In this document: in pieces, positions 53,592-62,313 of the stretch | Position numbering within the stretch: position 1 is the stretch's first letter | Layout of the letters: each line of letters begins with the position of its first letter | Assembly: GCF_000615905.1 (NCBI RefSeq) | Contig: NZ_BAMN01000003.1 | Location: forward strand, 62,001 to 126,000 | DNA from: Companilactobacillus nodensis DSM 19682 = JCM 14932 = NBRC 107160 | Lineage (GTDB): Bacteria; Bacillota; Bacilli; Lactobacillales; Lactobacillaceae | DNA length: 64,000 nt | Reading direction: 5' to 3' | Translations under genes and position numbers: made by a program | The notes under the pieces: generated by a model | What the model was told of the DNA's origin: nothing | Database searches by the model: none | What the model saw: only the letters and a program-made list of their open reading frames with translations

Positions 53592-54518
53592 TCAACTTAC
53601 ACATTTTTTTATAGTTGGAACAGAAATATTTTCATCATAATTTATTTTCAGGAAGCGATGGATTTCAAATAAGTCAGTACTATAACGATTGGATAATAGC
53701 TTAATAAAGGTTTTGGCATCGTCGGTCAGGCGGCTTCGAGGAGAATCATTCAAACGAAATCTGCCGATGAAGTCAGGTAGATTCACCTTGTTAGATTCGG
53801 CTCTCGGTAACGAATCAGTGTCTGGTTCAGTCAGTGATTGAATCAGGTCTGATTGCTGATCGACTTGTTCCTCTAATTCATGGATATGCAGAACCAGTTC
53901 AGATGTAACGTTTTTATATTGCTCGATTTCTGATTTATAATTCTCTTCACGGGCAACCATGGTTTCCAGTCCTTCCTTAGTCCAGAGAATCGCATGGTCG
54001 ATATTAAAACAGCCGAGCTCTTCGATTTTTTCTAGTTTTAGTGGATTAACTGGAGCATCTGGAGTGTCGGCTGTTTTGTCGAAATTATAATATGGGAAGG
54101 CTGAGAAATAGGCCTTAGTATTTTTGGTGTAGCGAGGCTTAGTATCATGGATATTGAATTTTACATCTTCAATAAACTTAGGAATCAAGTGCTTCATGGC
54201 TTTGCGGTCTTTATAGTGGATTACCAACAAAGGAATATTATTTTTTTCGGCGAACTTGATCCTAGCTGAGCCGTTTTTGGTCAAACGACGCCAGGCAGCA
54301 ATTGAGCTCGGCGTATTATTGATTGGCCGATAGTGTTGAGCACCGTTATATTCAATGATGGCTAAGAATCCATTGATGTTCAAAGCAAAGTCGACAGGAA
54401 GCAGTGTTTCGTCGTTAACACTTTTTAATTCATGAAAAACTTTTTCTCGTTCGAAAAAAATATTGTGGCGATTGAGTATCTCGATAATCTCTGATTCTGA
54501 AGTTGAAGGTTGTTCCAT
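53592..54518 (-). CDS. PD-(D/E)xK-like / coiled-coil / HTH protein, upstream paralogue
   Basis: The 308-residue protein has the same architecture as its downstream neighbour: EREKVFHELKSVNDETLLPV leading to DFALNINGFLAIIEYNGAQH, then NNIPLLVIHYKDRK, a coiled-coil stretch (HIHELEEQVDQQSDLIQSL) and a C-terminal HTH-like end (ISVPTIKKCVS). Overall identity with the neighbour is clearly high in the nuclease-like core and the C-terminus and low in the middle. GAGGAGG nine bases before ATG 54518 fixes the start. No LexA box is seen upstream of this copy. Its end abuts the SOS promoter of the second copy. Confidence 0.7.
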   Translation of the reverse strand: MEQPSTSESEIIEILNRHNIFFEREKVFHELKSVNDETLLPVDFALNINGFLAIIEYNGAQHYRPINNTPSSIAAWRRLTKNGSARIKFAEKNNIPLLVIHYKDRKAMKHLIPKFIEDVKFNIHDTKPRYTKNTKAYFSAFPYYNFDKTADTPDAPVNPLKLEKIEELGCFNIDHAILWTKEGLETMVAREENYKSEIEQYKNVTSELVLHIHELEEQVDQQSDLIQSLTEPDTDSLPRAESNKVNLPDFIGRFRLNDSPRSRLTDDAKTFIKLLSNRYSTDLFEIHRFLKINYDENISVPTIKKCVS

Positions 54519-54763
54519 TGCGGTAGTCCTCCTCATTTAAGCTATATATATTCTATATAACGAAGTTGAGACTAGTCTAATAAGAACCCTTAGATTTCTG
54601 ATGAAAACGTTGGAATAGTATTTTTGATGAATTTAATTAGATTAGTTATGGAATAATCTTAAATCAACTAATAATTGGGTAAATTCAACTACTGGTTGGT
54701 AGCTCAACAATAATATTTTAGGAGCTTTACGCCAGATTGGGCGAAAAGAACAGAGGTGCAGCC

Positions 54764-55165
54764 ATGTATAAAACGGCAAAGGAATTGTATGAGTATAGAG
54801 ATGTAATAAATAGATGCCATGCGATGTTGTTAGATTATCGGAAAATATCAGAGCGTATAGATCGATATGAAGGCATTAAAGGCCTATTGTTCGGCAATGT
54901 GATGGTATCAGGTAACAATAAGAATACTACCGATAAGCGTATGGCCAAGTGTATACAGGATAAAGAAAAGTTGTTTCAGATTGATGGAGCTATTAACCAT
55001 CTTAGTAGGCCTTACAGACAATTATTCGATCTGCTGTATCGTAGTAAAAAAGTATACCAAACTGATGAAATATGTAGCCTTACAGGGATGTCAGGAGATC
55101 AGTTTTTCGATATGTTGTTTGATTCGTTGTATAAGTTTTCTAAATTCTATAAAGGTAAAATTTAA
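54764..55165 (+). CDS. Phage-type ArpU/RinA-like regulatory protein (remnant element)
   Basis: The 133-residue all-helical protein begins MYKTAKELYEYRDVINRCHA. A basic middle part and a C-terminal region (AINHLSRPYRQLFDLLYRSK, then DEICSLTGMSGDQFFDMLFD) look like a sigma-region-4 helix-turn-helix. This layout fits late-gene activators of lactococcal and lactobacillar phages (ArpU, RinA), but the match is weak. GAGGTG six bases before ATG 54764 fixes the start; the frame is open upstream. It stands alone beside a 1.1-kb gene-poor region and tRNA-Lys. Confidence 0.45.
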   Translation: MYKTAKELYEYRDVINRCHAMLLDYRKISERIDRYEGIKGLLFGNVMVSGNNKNTTDKRMAKCIQDKEKLFQIDGAINHLSRPYRQLFDLLYRSKKVYQTDEICSLTGMSGDQFFDMLFDSLYKFSKFYKGKI

Positions 55166-55225
55166 ATATTGAAGTGTAGTTGCTGATGTAATGCATGTTT
55201 AGAGTAATAGTAATATCTTAATGTG

Positions 55226-55254
55226 TTGACAGTTATATAAGCTGTTGCTAGAAT
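55226..55254 (+). promoter_or_regulatory. Strong promoter of a short untranslated RNA
   Basis: TTGACA (55226-55231) and TAGAAT (55249-55254) are 17 bp apart. No ORF with a ribosome binding site follows; a terminator lies about 130 bp downstream. Confidence 0.7.
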
Positions 55255-55260
55255 TGAGCT

Positions 55261-55396
55261 ATAGCTTAAAGCATTAAAAAAGAGGGATGCTGGAACATCC
55301 CCCATTAGATAGATAGCCCGTTTAAGACGGTGGCTTTAATAAATTTAAATCAGTAGACCGATAAACTAGCCAAAGTTATCAGCGGTCTACTTTTTT
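55261..55396 (+). ncRNA. Putative antitoxin-type small RNA
   Basis: The predicted RNA of about 135 nt has a 5' hairpin GGGATG/CATCCC (55284-55301), a middle hairpin around CCCGTTTAAGACGG, and a terminator AGTAGACCG/CGGTCTACT with T6 (55352-55396). It converges on the minus-strand small hydrophobic ORF and overlaps its end and terminator, as RNA II does in Fst/par-like type I toxin-antitoxin loci. There is no experimental evidence for its expression. Confidence 0.5.
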
Positions 55397-55494
55397 AGTG
55401 TCTTGATAAGTACACGCCACGCTTTTACTAATAAAATCATAGATCCCAGCAAAATAGAACTTGCCAAGATGATACCTATAAATTTTACGATCAA
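55387..55494 (-). CDS. Small hydrophobic peptide, type I toxin-like, start uncertain
   Basis: From a TTG at 55494 the frame encodes 35 residues: IVKFIGIILASSILLGSMIL forms one membrane helix, followed by a positively charged tail (KAWRVLIKTLKK). Size, helix and tail fit type I toxin or holin-like peptides. The frame is open to 55524, but it has no ATG and no good ribosome binding site. The gene may be decayed, or a base may be missing. Its 3' end lies within the bidirectional terminator shared with the small RNA. Confidence 0.4.
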   Translation of the reverse strand: MIVKFIGIILASSILLGSMILLVKAWRVLIKTLKK

Positions 55495-55524
55495 AGACGT
55501 AACGACATCTAGACCCGTAGTAGG

Positions 55525-56256
55525 TTATCCCTTTCATTTTGATGTGATACGAGCTTAGGTAAATTACACCATAAGCACCACCAGCCTTTCAGAAATAGCC
55601 ACCGCCTTAACTTGCTACCAATAATGATTATCTATTAAGTAATGATAATTTAATAGCCATATAGGTAATTCTTAAGGTAATTACAAATTATCATCCTAAA
55701 ATTATATATTCTGACACCATAAATGGGTAACTGATTTGCCCCCTTTTATACTTGACGTGGTGAAACGCCGCCCCGTCAAAGCATGATATTAAACGTTAAG
55801 TAATATTAAGCTGCATTGTTTTTTAAGCTTTAGCAAAACCATATTGTTTTTGTATTTAGGTGCCTAGGTTAAACCTACCCACCTAGTTACTAATGAAGAA
55901 ATAATTTAAATACGAATTGTTGTAAAGCATAGAGGTATGGCTTAATCAGCCGGAATTTAGGCCGATCAGAATGTTATGTATGACATCCCTACTGATGAAT
56001 ACATATAAAGAGTGATGCATTCAATGGTTGAACTGATGCAGGGAATACACCTATGAAACGTATAAATATTGAGATACCAAAATTTAAATGCTAGGATTTA
56101 CGTGTACTTACTATTTTATAATTTGATATAAATAAAAAGCCACCACATTGAATGTGATGACTAACGCCCGTCCAGTAATTTTATTTTTGTTGTAACTGAC
56201 TACCATTTGACTACCATAAAGATGCAATAAGCTGATTCTTAAAAGTATCATAGAAA
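55525..56256. other. Gene-poor integration scar next to tRNA-Lys
   Basis: No ORF with a ribosome binding site is evident. It contains a TTGACG/CGTCAA hairpin (55752-55779) and a larger imperfect hairpin at 55857-55885 (TAGGTG/CACCTA around TAGGTT/AACCTA). There is also GC-richer, patchy sequence unlike the flanking genes, and a GACTACCATTTGACTACC direct repeat close to the tRNA side (about 56199-56216). This is the composition expected for remains of a prophage or integrative element, but no integrase survives. Confidence 0.5.
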
Positions 56257-56304
56257 ATAAAAAACCAGTCATACCAGTGCTTTAAGCACTTAATATAACT
56301 GGTT
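56257..56304 (-). terminator. Terminator of tRNA-Lys
   Basis: On the minus strand AACCAGT pairs with ACTGGTT and encloses a second stem AGTGC/GCACT, followed by TTTTTATTTT. Confidence 0.8.
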
Positions 56305-56317
56305 AAATGTGATATTA

Positions 56318-56390
56318 TGGGTGGCCAGGGGATCGAACCCTGGACCCACGGATTAAGAGTCCGTTGCTCTGCCAGCTGAGCTAGCCACCC
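56318..56390 (-). tRNA. tRNA-Lys (anticodon CUU)
   Basis: A full cloverleaf is present on the minus strand: acceptor GGGTGGC/GCCACCC with discriminator A, D arm with GCTCAGCTGGCAGAGC, anticodon arm ACGGA-CTCTTAA-TCCGT with anticodon CTT, and T arm with GGTTCGATCC. The CCA end is not encoded. The 3' half faces the gene-poor scar, the usual side for tRNA-targeting integrases. Confidence 0.95.
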
Positions 56391-56505
56391 ATGTGTTAGA
56401 TGTGTTGTATCAATCAACGAGATATATAATACCATACGAACAAAATTGGAAGCAAGTACTTTTTCAATAAAATTTTAATTTTTTTAAGTTGCGGTTATGT
56501 TGATT

Positions 56506-56534
56506 TTGTTTTAATAACATATAACTAGTATAAT
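56506..56534 (+). promoter_or_regulatory. Promoter of walR
   Basis: TTGTTT (56506-56511) and TATAAT (56529-56534) are 17 bp apart, about 20 bp upstream of the AAGGAGAG ribosome binding site of walR. Confidence 0.55.
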
Positions 56535-56556
56535 AATCACGTCAAGGAGAGATAAT

Positions 56557-57261
56557 ATGGCAAAAAAAATTCTAGTAGTAGATGATGAAAAGCCTATTTC
56601 TGATATTGTTAAATACAATTTGGAAAATGAAGGCTACGAGGTCATAACAGCTTTTGACGGTCAAGAAGCACTCGATAAGGTAGAGGAAGATGATCCTGAT
56701 CTGATCCTACTCGATTTGATGCTTCCAGTAATTGATGGGTTGGAAGTGGCTAGAACTGTAAGAAAGACTAAAGATACACCGATTATTATGTTGACCGCTA
56801 AAGATACTGAGATTGATAAAGTTATTGGTTTGGAGCTTGGTGCTGATGACTATGTAACCAAACCATTTTCTAACCGTGAGTTAGTTGCTCGTGTTAAGGC
56901 TCGTTTAAGAACACAAAGAAACGTTCAAAATGACGAAAGTAAAAATAGCGAAATCAAGATTGGTGATTTAACTATTCTTCCTGATGCCTATACGGTAACA
57001 AAAAATGGTAAAGAAATTGAATTGACTCATCGTGAGTTTGAATTATTGTATTATTTAGCTCAGCACATTGGTCAAGTAATGAAACGTGAACATTTACTTC
57101 AAACAGTTTGGGGTTATGACTACTTCGGAGATGTTAGAACTGTGGACGTTACGGTCCGTCGTCTTCGTGAAAAAATTGAAAATAATCCTAGTCAGCCAGA
57201 ATGGCTAATGACTAGACGTGGCGTGGGTTACTACCTTAGAGATCCTGAGGCAGAGGCTTAG
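56557..57261 (+). CDS. walR: Response regulator WalR (YycF)
   Basis: The 234-residue OmpR-type regulator has receiver residues D9/D10, phosphoacceptor D53 (LILLDLMLP), and K102 in DDYVTKPFS. The DNA-binding winged helix covers about 130-230 ([37 protein letters not shown]). WalR controls peptidoglycan hydrolases and is essential in many low-GC Gram-positives. It is followed by a terminator and then walK, walH, walI, walJ and htrA on the same strand, the standard order in lactobacilli. Confidence 0.97.
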   Translation: MAKKILVVDDEKPISDIVKYNLENEGYEVITAFDGQEALDKVEEDDPDLILLDLMLPVIDGLEVARTVRKTKDTPIIMLTAKDTEIDKVIGLELGADDYVTKPFSNRELVARVKARLRTQRNVQNDESKNSEIKIGDLTILPDAYTVTKNGKEIELTHREFELLYYLAQHIGQVMKREHLLQTVWGYDYFGDVRTVDVTVRRLREKIENNPSQPEWLMTRRGVGYYLRDPEAEA

Positions 57262-57269
57262 CCATATTT

Positions 57270-57301
57270 GAACTGACTCATAATACGAGTCAGTTTTTTT
57301 G
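57270..57301 (+). terminator. Intrinsic terminator between walR and walK
   Basis: AACTGACTC (57271-57279) pairs with GAGTCAGTT (57287-57295), followed by T7. It lies nine bases after the walR stop and would reduce, not abolish, transcription into walK. Confidence 0.8.
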
Positions 57302-57359
57302 TTATCTTGAAAGCTGTATAATGAAAAGTAATTGATTACATTTTATAGGTGGAAATATT

Positions 57360-59258
57360 TTGAAAAATAGATTCGTGTTTTTACATTCGATTAACTTCAA
57401 AATCGGATTATCTTTTATTTTAATTTTGATCGTCACAATCGAAATAATTGGGGCTTATTTCGTGCAGAGACTTGAGGAACAAAATGTCTCTGACTTCGAG
57501 AATTCAATCGTAGTTCCCGCATATACGTTGAACCAAATCTCTGATAACTTGAATGATAACGACAGTGCTACACGTGAGAATATCAGCAATGTGATTCAAG
57601 ATTATGCTCGTAATAACTCTGATATCACCGATATTCAAATCGTCGATCGTAACGGTATTATCGTTGGAACCAAGGATGTCGATAAGTCGTCACTGATTGG
57701 TACTAAGACGATGAAGAACCAAATCAAGCAGAGTATCAGTAATGGTAAGAAGATCACACAGATATACTACGATAAGGGTACTGGTAGCTCGTACGAGTCC
57801 GTTTCGCCAGTCTCATCACCAGATAATAGTTCCATCGTCGGGGCGGTCTACGTTCGCGCTAGCATGGAGTCTGTATACACTGGCATAAATAATATTATTG
57901 TTATTTTCCTTACAGCTTCTCTAGTCGCCGGATTATTAGGTGCTGTTATTGCTATTTTCATTTCTCGTGCAATTACTCGACCTATCGACGAAATGAAGCA
58001 GCAGGCGGTTCGAATGGCTGAAGGAGATTATTCAGGTCAAGTTCGTGTCTACTCACCCGACGAATTGGGCCAATTGGCGATGGCCGTCAATGACCTGTCT
58101 GTCAAAGTTGAAGAAGCAACTGAGAACTCAGAATCAGAGCGGCGAAGGTTGGACAGCGTGCTAACACAAATGTCTGATGGTGTTATCGCTACAAATAGAT
58201 TAGGTAATATTACCGTAATCAACGAAATGGCACAGGAATTCTTGAATAAGGACGAGGAAGAAGCTGATGGTAAGTCATTGGTCGAAGTTCTCGGTATCGA
58301 CGATAAGATAACCTTTGACGAATTGTTAGAGAATCCTGATCCAATGGTTATTGAAACTAGTGATGGTCCGGATGAAGATTACGATGAGAATGATGATAAC
58401 TCATTGATCTTAAACGCCGACTTCTCGCTGATCCAAAGAAACAGTGGCTTCATCAGTGGTATGGTTTGTGTTCTACATGATGTCACTGAACAACAAAAGA
58501 TCGATAGTGAACGTCGTCAATTCGTTTCGAACGTTTCACATGAGTTACGTACACCATTGACAAGTATCAGTAGTTACATTGATGCGTTGAATAACGGTGC
58601 TTGGAAAGATCAAAAGCTAGCTCCACAATTTTTGAATGTTACAGCTGAGGAAACCGACCGAATGATCCGTATGATCAAGGATCTATTGAGTTTGTCACGA
58701 ATGGATCAAGGTCGTTCGAAACTGGATAAGGAATTGGTCAACTTCAATGAATTCTTCTCCTATATCCTGGACAGATTTGATATGATGTTGAAAAAAGAAA
58801 AGGCCGATGCCAAAGAAGACGATACGAAAGTGGTCAAGAACTACCGTATCAAACGTATTTTCACAAATAAGGATCTTTGGGTCGAGCTGGATACTGATAA
58901 GATGACACAAGTTCTTGATAACATTATGAATAACGCCATCAAGTATTCGCCCGACGGTGGCGTTATAACGTGTCGTCTATTGGAAACAAATAAGCATATT
59001 ATTATTAGTATTTCTGATGAAGGTCTTGGTATTCCAAGAAAGGATATCAAAAAAGTCTTCGAACGATTCTATCGAGTTGATAAAGCTAGATCACGTAAGC
59101 AAGGTGGTACTGGTTTAGGATTATCTATCTCCAAAGAAATCGTGGAACAACACAAAGGTAGAATTTGGGTAAATAGTGCTGAAGGTAAGGGATCAACGTT
59201 CTATATCTCCTTGCCATTTGACCCTAATGAGACTGGAGGAGAATGGGATGAAATTTAG
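57360..59258 (+). CDS. walK: Sensor histidine kinase WalK (YycG)
   Basis: The 632-residue protein has membrane helix 1 (about 13-32), an extracellular Cache-like domain (33-180), membrane helix 2 (about 180-204), HAMP (205-258, SRAITRPIDEMKQQAVRMAE) and PAS (265-375). HisKA carries phospho-His H394 in FVSNVSHELRTPLTSISSY. The ATPase boxes are NIMNNAIKYSPDGG, DEGLGIPRKD and GGTGLGLSISKEI. It starts with TTG seven bases after AGGTGG. Its last codons overlap the walH start. It phosphorylates WalR and senses cell wall state. Confidence 0.97.
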   Translation: MKNRFVFLHSINFKIGLSFILILIVTIEIIGAYFVQRLEEQNVSDFENSIVVPAYTLNQISDNLNDNDSATRENISNVIQDYARNNSDITDIQIVDRNGIIVGTKDVDKSSLIGTKTMKNQIKQSISNGKKITQIYYDKGTGSSYESVSPVSSPDNSSIVGAVYVRASMESVYTGINNIIVIFLTASLVAGLLGAVIAIFISRAITRPIDEMKQQAVRMAEGDYSGQVRVYSPDELGQLAMAVNDLSVKVEEATENSESERRRLDSVLTQMSDGVIATNRLGNITVINEMAQEFLNKDEEEADGKSLVEVLGIDDKITFDELLENPDPMVIETSDGPDEDYDENDDNSLILNADFSLIQRNSGFISGMVCVLHDVTEQQKIDSERRQFVSNVSHELRTPLTSISSYIDALNNGAWKDQKLAPQFLNVTAEETDRMIRMIKDLLSLSRMDQGRSKLDKELVNFNEFFSYILDRFDMMLKKEKADAKEDDTKVVKNYRIKRIFTNKDLWVELDTDKMTQVLDNIMNNAIKYSPDGGVITCRLLETNKHIIISISDEGLGIPRKDIKKVFERFYRVDKARSRKQGGTGLGLSISKEIVEQHKGRIWVNSAEGKGSTFYISLPFDPNETGGEWDEI

Positions 59259-60561
59259 TCGATTGATCGTACAGATATTGCTAGTGATAGCAGTCATCAC
59301 AAGTATTGTCCTGTCCTTCTATATTTGGACCAATACGGCCCGCTACCAAGCTGGCAGAAATATCGATGTTACGACAACAGATACTGATAAGAATAAGATT
59401 CCTATCGATCAAGTTATCAGTCCGACCCAAGTTATTTGGCAAGATGGAACTGATCAACGTTTGATCTATAACAATGAAGAAAATATTTCGATGAGTATCC
59501 AAAAGGTTATGAAAGACTGGAATATCAGCGAGCCTAAGGAAGTCTTCAAAAAGGACGGTGCCCGCTACCAAAGAATAATCCAACAAGACAATGCGATCCA
59601 ATTGGTTTATCCCACTGCTATTTCAGTGAAAACTCTCGGTTACTTATTAGATAGCACAGATTTGAGACGTGCCAAAGATTACTCGTTTGATCGAATAATC
59701 TTTACTTTGAAGAATAAAAAAGATAATTATATTTATTTGGCAAATGATAGTAATTACGCAGTATATCGTGCCAAAGTTAAAGATGCAGTTTCAGAACCAA
59801 TTTTAAAATTAGCTCGAAAGACTAACGTTGATTTGAAGGTTCGTTTGAATCTTTTGAAGCACGGCGTATTTACCTTCTATACTGAACCAATCAAGATGAA
59901 GACTTACTCGTATGTTATGAGTGGTAAGAAGGATTCTGAATACACAACTGCGTTATTTGATTCGAATAGTGATGATCTGGTTACGTCACAAAACGAAAAT
60001 ATTTATACCTATAATTATGGTGAAACGAAGCGACTTATCTCTGATCATAACAAGGGCGAGTTGACGTTCTATGATTATACTGACACATCAGTGCCGAAGG
60101 ACAGATTGTCCTTCTTCCAGCGTGGTTACAATAAGGCTGTCAATCTACAGAATTCAGTCTCTAACTTGAGATTGTACAATGCTGATTGGGGCGAAAAAGA
60201 ATTGACTTATCGTGAATATGTCGAAGGTTTCCCAATCTTTAAGAAGAGTCAATTTGGTTCGATCAGGATCAAGTTCAGCCGCAATGGAACGACTGAGTAC
60301 TTCTTGAATAAGGTTCTTGAGGTCCCTGTTCCATCTGATCAATCTGCGACGACTTTGCAGTCGACGACAAGTATCCTCAAAGGGATTGAGAAGGCTGGGT
60401 ATTCACCTAATGATATTCAGGATATTCAAATTGGATATCAATGGGAAAGTGAAGCTGATAATGAAGATGTTATCGACTTAACACCTACTTATTATATTAA
60501 GATCGACGGTCACTGGAAGACCTATAGTGATTGGTCCAACGAGTCTGCAGAGGAGGAATAG
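59248..60561 (+). CDS. walH: WalK regulator WalH (YycH)
   Basis: The 437-residue protein has one N-terminal membrane helix (LIVQILLVIAVITSIVLSFY) and an extracytoplasmic YycH domain (GYLLDSTDLRRAKDYSFDRI, YNADWGEKELTYREYVEGFP). YycH with YycI contacts WalK in the membrane and adjusts its activity. ATG 59248 is preceded by GGAGGAG and overlaps the walK stop; the frame is open further upstream inside walK. It is coupled to walI, three bases further on. Confidence 0.92.
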   Translation: MKFSRLIVQILLVIAVITSIVLSFYIWTNTARYQAGRNIDVTTTDTDKNKIPIDQVISPTQVIWQDGTDQRLIYNNEENISMSIQKVMKDWNISEPKEVFKKDGARYQRIIQQDNAIQLVYPTAISVKTLGYLLDSTDLRRAKDYSFDRIIFTLKNKKDNYIYLANDSNYAVYRAKVKDAVSEPILKLARKTNVDLKVRLNLLKHGVFTFYTEPIKMKTYSYVMSGKKDSEYTTALFDSNSDDLVTSQNENIYTYNYGETKRLISDHNKGELTFYDYTDTSVPKDRLSFFQRGYNKAVNLQNSVSNLRLYNADWGEKELTYREYVEGFPIFKKSQFGSIRIKFSRNGTTEYFLNKVLEVPVPSDQSATTLQSTTSILKGIEKAGYSPNDIQDIQIGYQWESEADNEDVIDLTPTYYIKIDGHWKTYSDWSNESAEEE

Positions 60562-60564
60562 CAA

Positions 60565-61386
60565 ATGGATTTTAGAAGAATTGAAATCATCTTTTTGATC
60601 GTCTTCTGTTCACTGGATATCTGGTTGCTGTTTTCATTCCGCAATGGACAACAGATCGTATCCAGCAGTAATACGACGACGTCAACTGTAGCTGATATGC
60701 GTAAACGTGATATTAGTTTTGGGAAGCTTGATTCCAAAGCAGGTACGGCCTATTATCTGGGTTCTCGTCCAAATAGTACTTTGGCTAATAACATCGGTCA
60801 TTTACGAGATCAAGAAGTTCAATATGATTCAACTGATCACAAGATCGACAGTTCATTGAATGATCCTATTTCAGTTACTAAGGCTAATCAAACAACGAAG
60901 TTAAATAGTTTTTTGAAGAAGGAAACAAACGTAGCTTTTGGTACTAAGTACAAATATGCACCACAGTTATCGACTTCTTCACAGATAGTTTATGCACAGA
61001 CTGACCAAGTCGGAGAGTTGTATGACAAGTCAGGCCGTGTTACATTTGACGTTGAAAATAAAAAGGTTGTCGGTTATACCCAAACTTACGTAGATGATTT
61101 GATGATTTTGCATGAAAAAGAAGCTACTAAGAGCGAGAAAGATGTTATCTCGAACTTGTATACTAATTCGGAGATACCAAATAATTCCAAGATCACATAT
61201 GCCAATTTGGCGTACGCAAAGCTCACTGAAGCTAAGGGGAGTACGATCTATATACCAGTTTGGTTCGTAACGATTCAGAATAAGGATAGTAAGGTCAATT
61301 CTCTGAAGAAGGTCAATGCCTTCACTGGTAACATTATTAAGAATTCAACAACGGCAGCAACAACAGGAGACGAAGATAGTGAGTGA
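60565..61386 (+). CDS. walI: WalK regulator WalI (YycI)
   Basis: The 273-residue protein has one N-terminal membrane helix (IEIIFLIVFCSLDIWLLFSF) and a YycI extracytoplasmic domain (TFDVENKKVVGYTQTYVDDL, TIYIPVWFVTIQNKDSKVNS). AGGAGG lies before the ATG. It ends eight bases inside walJ. It acts together with WalH on WalK at the membrane. Confidence 0.92.
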   Translation: MDFRRIEIIFLIVFCSLDIWLLFSFRNGQQIVSSSNTTTSTVADMRKRDISFGKLDSKAGTAYYLGSRPNSTLANNIGHLRDQEVQYDSTDHKIDSSLNDPISVTKANQTTKLNSFLKKETNVAFGTKYKYAPQLSTSSQIVYAQTDQVGELYDKSGRVTFDVENKKVVGYTQTYVDDLMILHEKEATKSEKDVISNLYTNSEIPNNSKITYANLAYAKLTEAKGSTIYIPVWFVTIQNKDSKVNSLKKVNAFTGNIIKNSTTAATTGDEDSE

Positions 61387-62179
61387 TGATTTAAAGGTAA
61401 GTGTATTAGTCAGCAGCAGTTCCGGGAACGCGACTTATATTGAGACGCCTAAGCATCATGTGTTAGTTGATGCAGGGATGTCAGGTAAGAAGATCAAGGA
61501 ATCATTGGACAGTATTGGCAAAGATATCAATGATATTGATTCCCTCTTTGTAACGCACGAACATTCTGATCACGTGAAGGGTGTTGGTGTCCTAGCACGT
61601 CGATACAATCTGAATGTTTATGCTAACAAGAAAACTTGGGCAGCAATGGCATCAAAAATCGGCAAAGTACCTGAAGAGAAGAAGAATATTTTTGAACACA
61701 ACAAGGTTTTGACCTTGGATGATCTCGATATTCAAAGTTTCGCTGTATCTCACGACGCTGCCGATCCACAATTTTACAAGTTCTACCATAATGGTAAGGA
61801 ATTCGTAATCTTGACTGACACTGGTTATGTTTCAGAAAAGGTCGCTAAGACAATCGAAAACGCTGATGGTTACTTGATGGAGTGCAACCATGATATTGAG
61901 ATGTTGCGTGATGGAATGTACCCATGGCCATTGAAGCAACGTATCCTCAGTGAGAAAGGTCACTTGTCTAATGATGATGGTGCTAGAACTATCATGGATG
62001 TCATTGGCAATAAGACTAAGGAGATCTACTTGGGACACTTGAGTCCTGAGAATAATACGAAGAAACTAGCTCGTGACTCCGTAACTGAAATTCTGGAACA
62101 ACATGATTTTGGCGTTGGGCATGATTTCCAAATCATGGATACTGACCCCAAAGTTGCGGATCCGCTGATAACTTTATAA
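61379..62179 (+). CDS. walJ: Metallo-beta-lactamase fold hydrolase WalJ (YycJ)
   Basis: The 266-residue protein has the zinc motif FVTHEHSDHVKGV at about residues 57-69, further ligands in FVILTDTGYVS and NHDIEMLRDG, and the terminal YLGHLSPENN. The best start is GTG 61379, eight bases after AGGAGA; the open frame reaches into walI at 61316 without a ribosome binding site. YycJ enzymes are DNA exonucleases linked to cell division and mismatch repair coordination. A terminator follows. Confidence 0.93.
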   Translation: MSDDLKVSVLVSSSSGNATYIETPKHHVLVDAGMSGKKIKESLDSIGKDINDIDSLFVTHEHSDHVKGVGVLARRYNLNVYANKKTWAAMASKIGKVPEEKKNIFEHNKVLTLDDLDIQSFAVSHDAADPQFYKFYHNGKEFVILTDTGYVSEKVAKTIENADGYLMECNHDIEMLRDGMYPWPLKQRILSEKGHLSNDDGARTIMDVIGNKTKEIYLGHLSPENNTKKLARDSVTEILEQHDFGVGHDFQIMDTDPKVADPLITL

Positions 62180-62201
62180 ATTTAACTGAGATTATTATAA
62201 T

Positions 62202-62228
62202 AGAGGCTGTGATAGCCTTTATTTTTTT
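62202..62228 (+). terminator. Terminator after walJ
   Basis: A short stem AGGCT/AGCCT is followed by TTATTTTTTT. htrA therefore probably has its own promoter. Confidence 0.7.
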
Positions 62229-62313
62229 ACCTGTTTTTACAATAATTCTTCATAATTTTTTCAAAATTTAAGGTTATATTAAGTATAGTGATGAATGGGG
62301 AAGTGATTACGTA

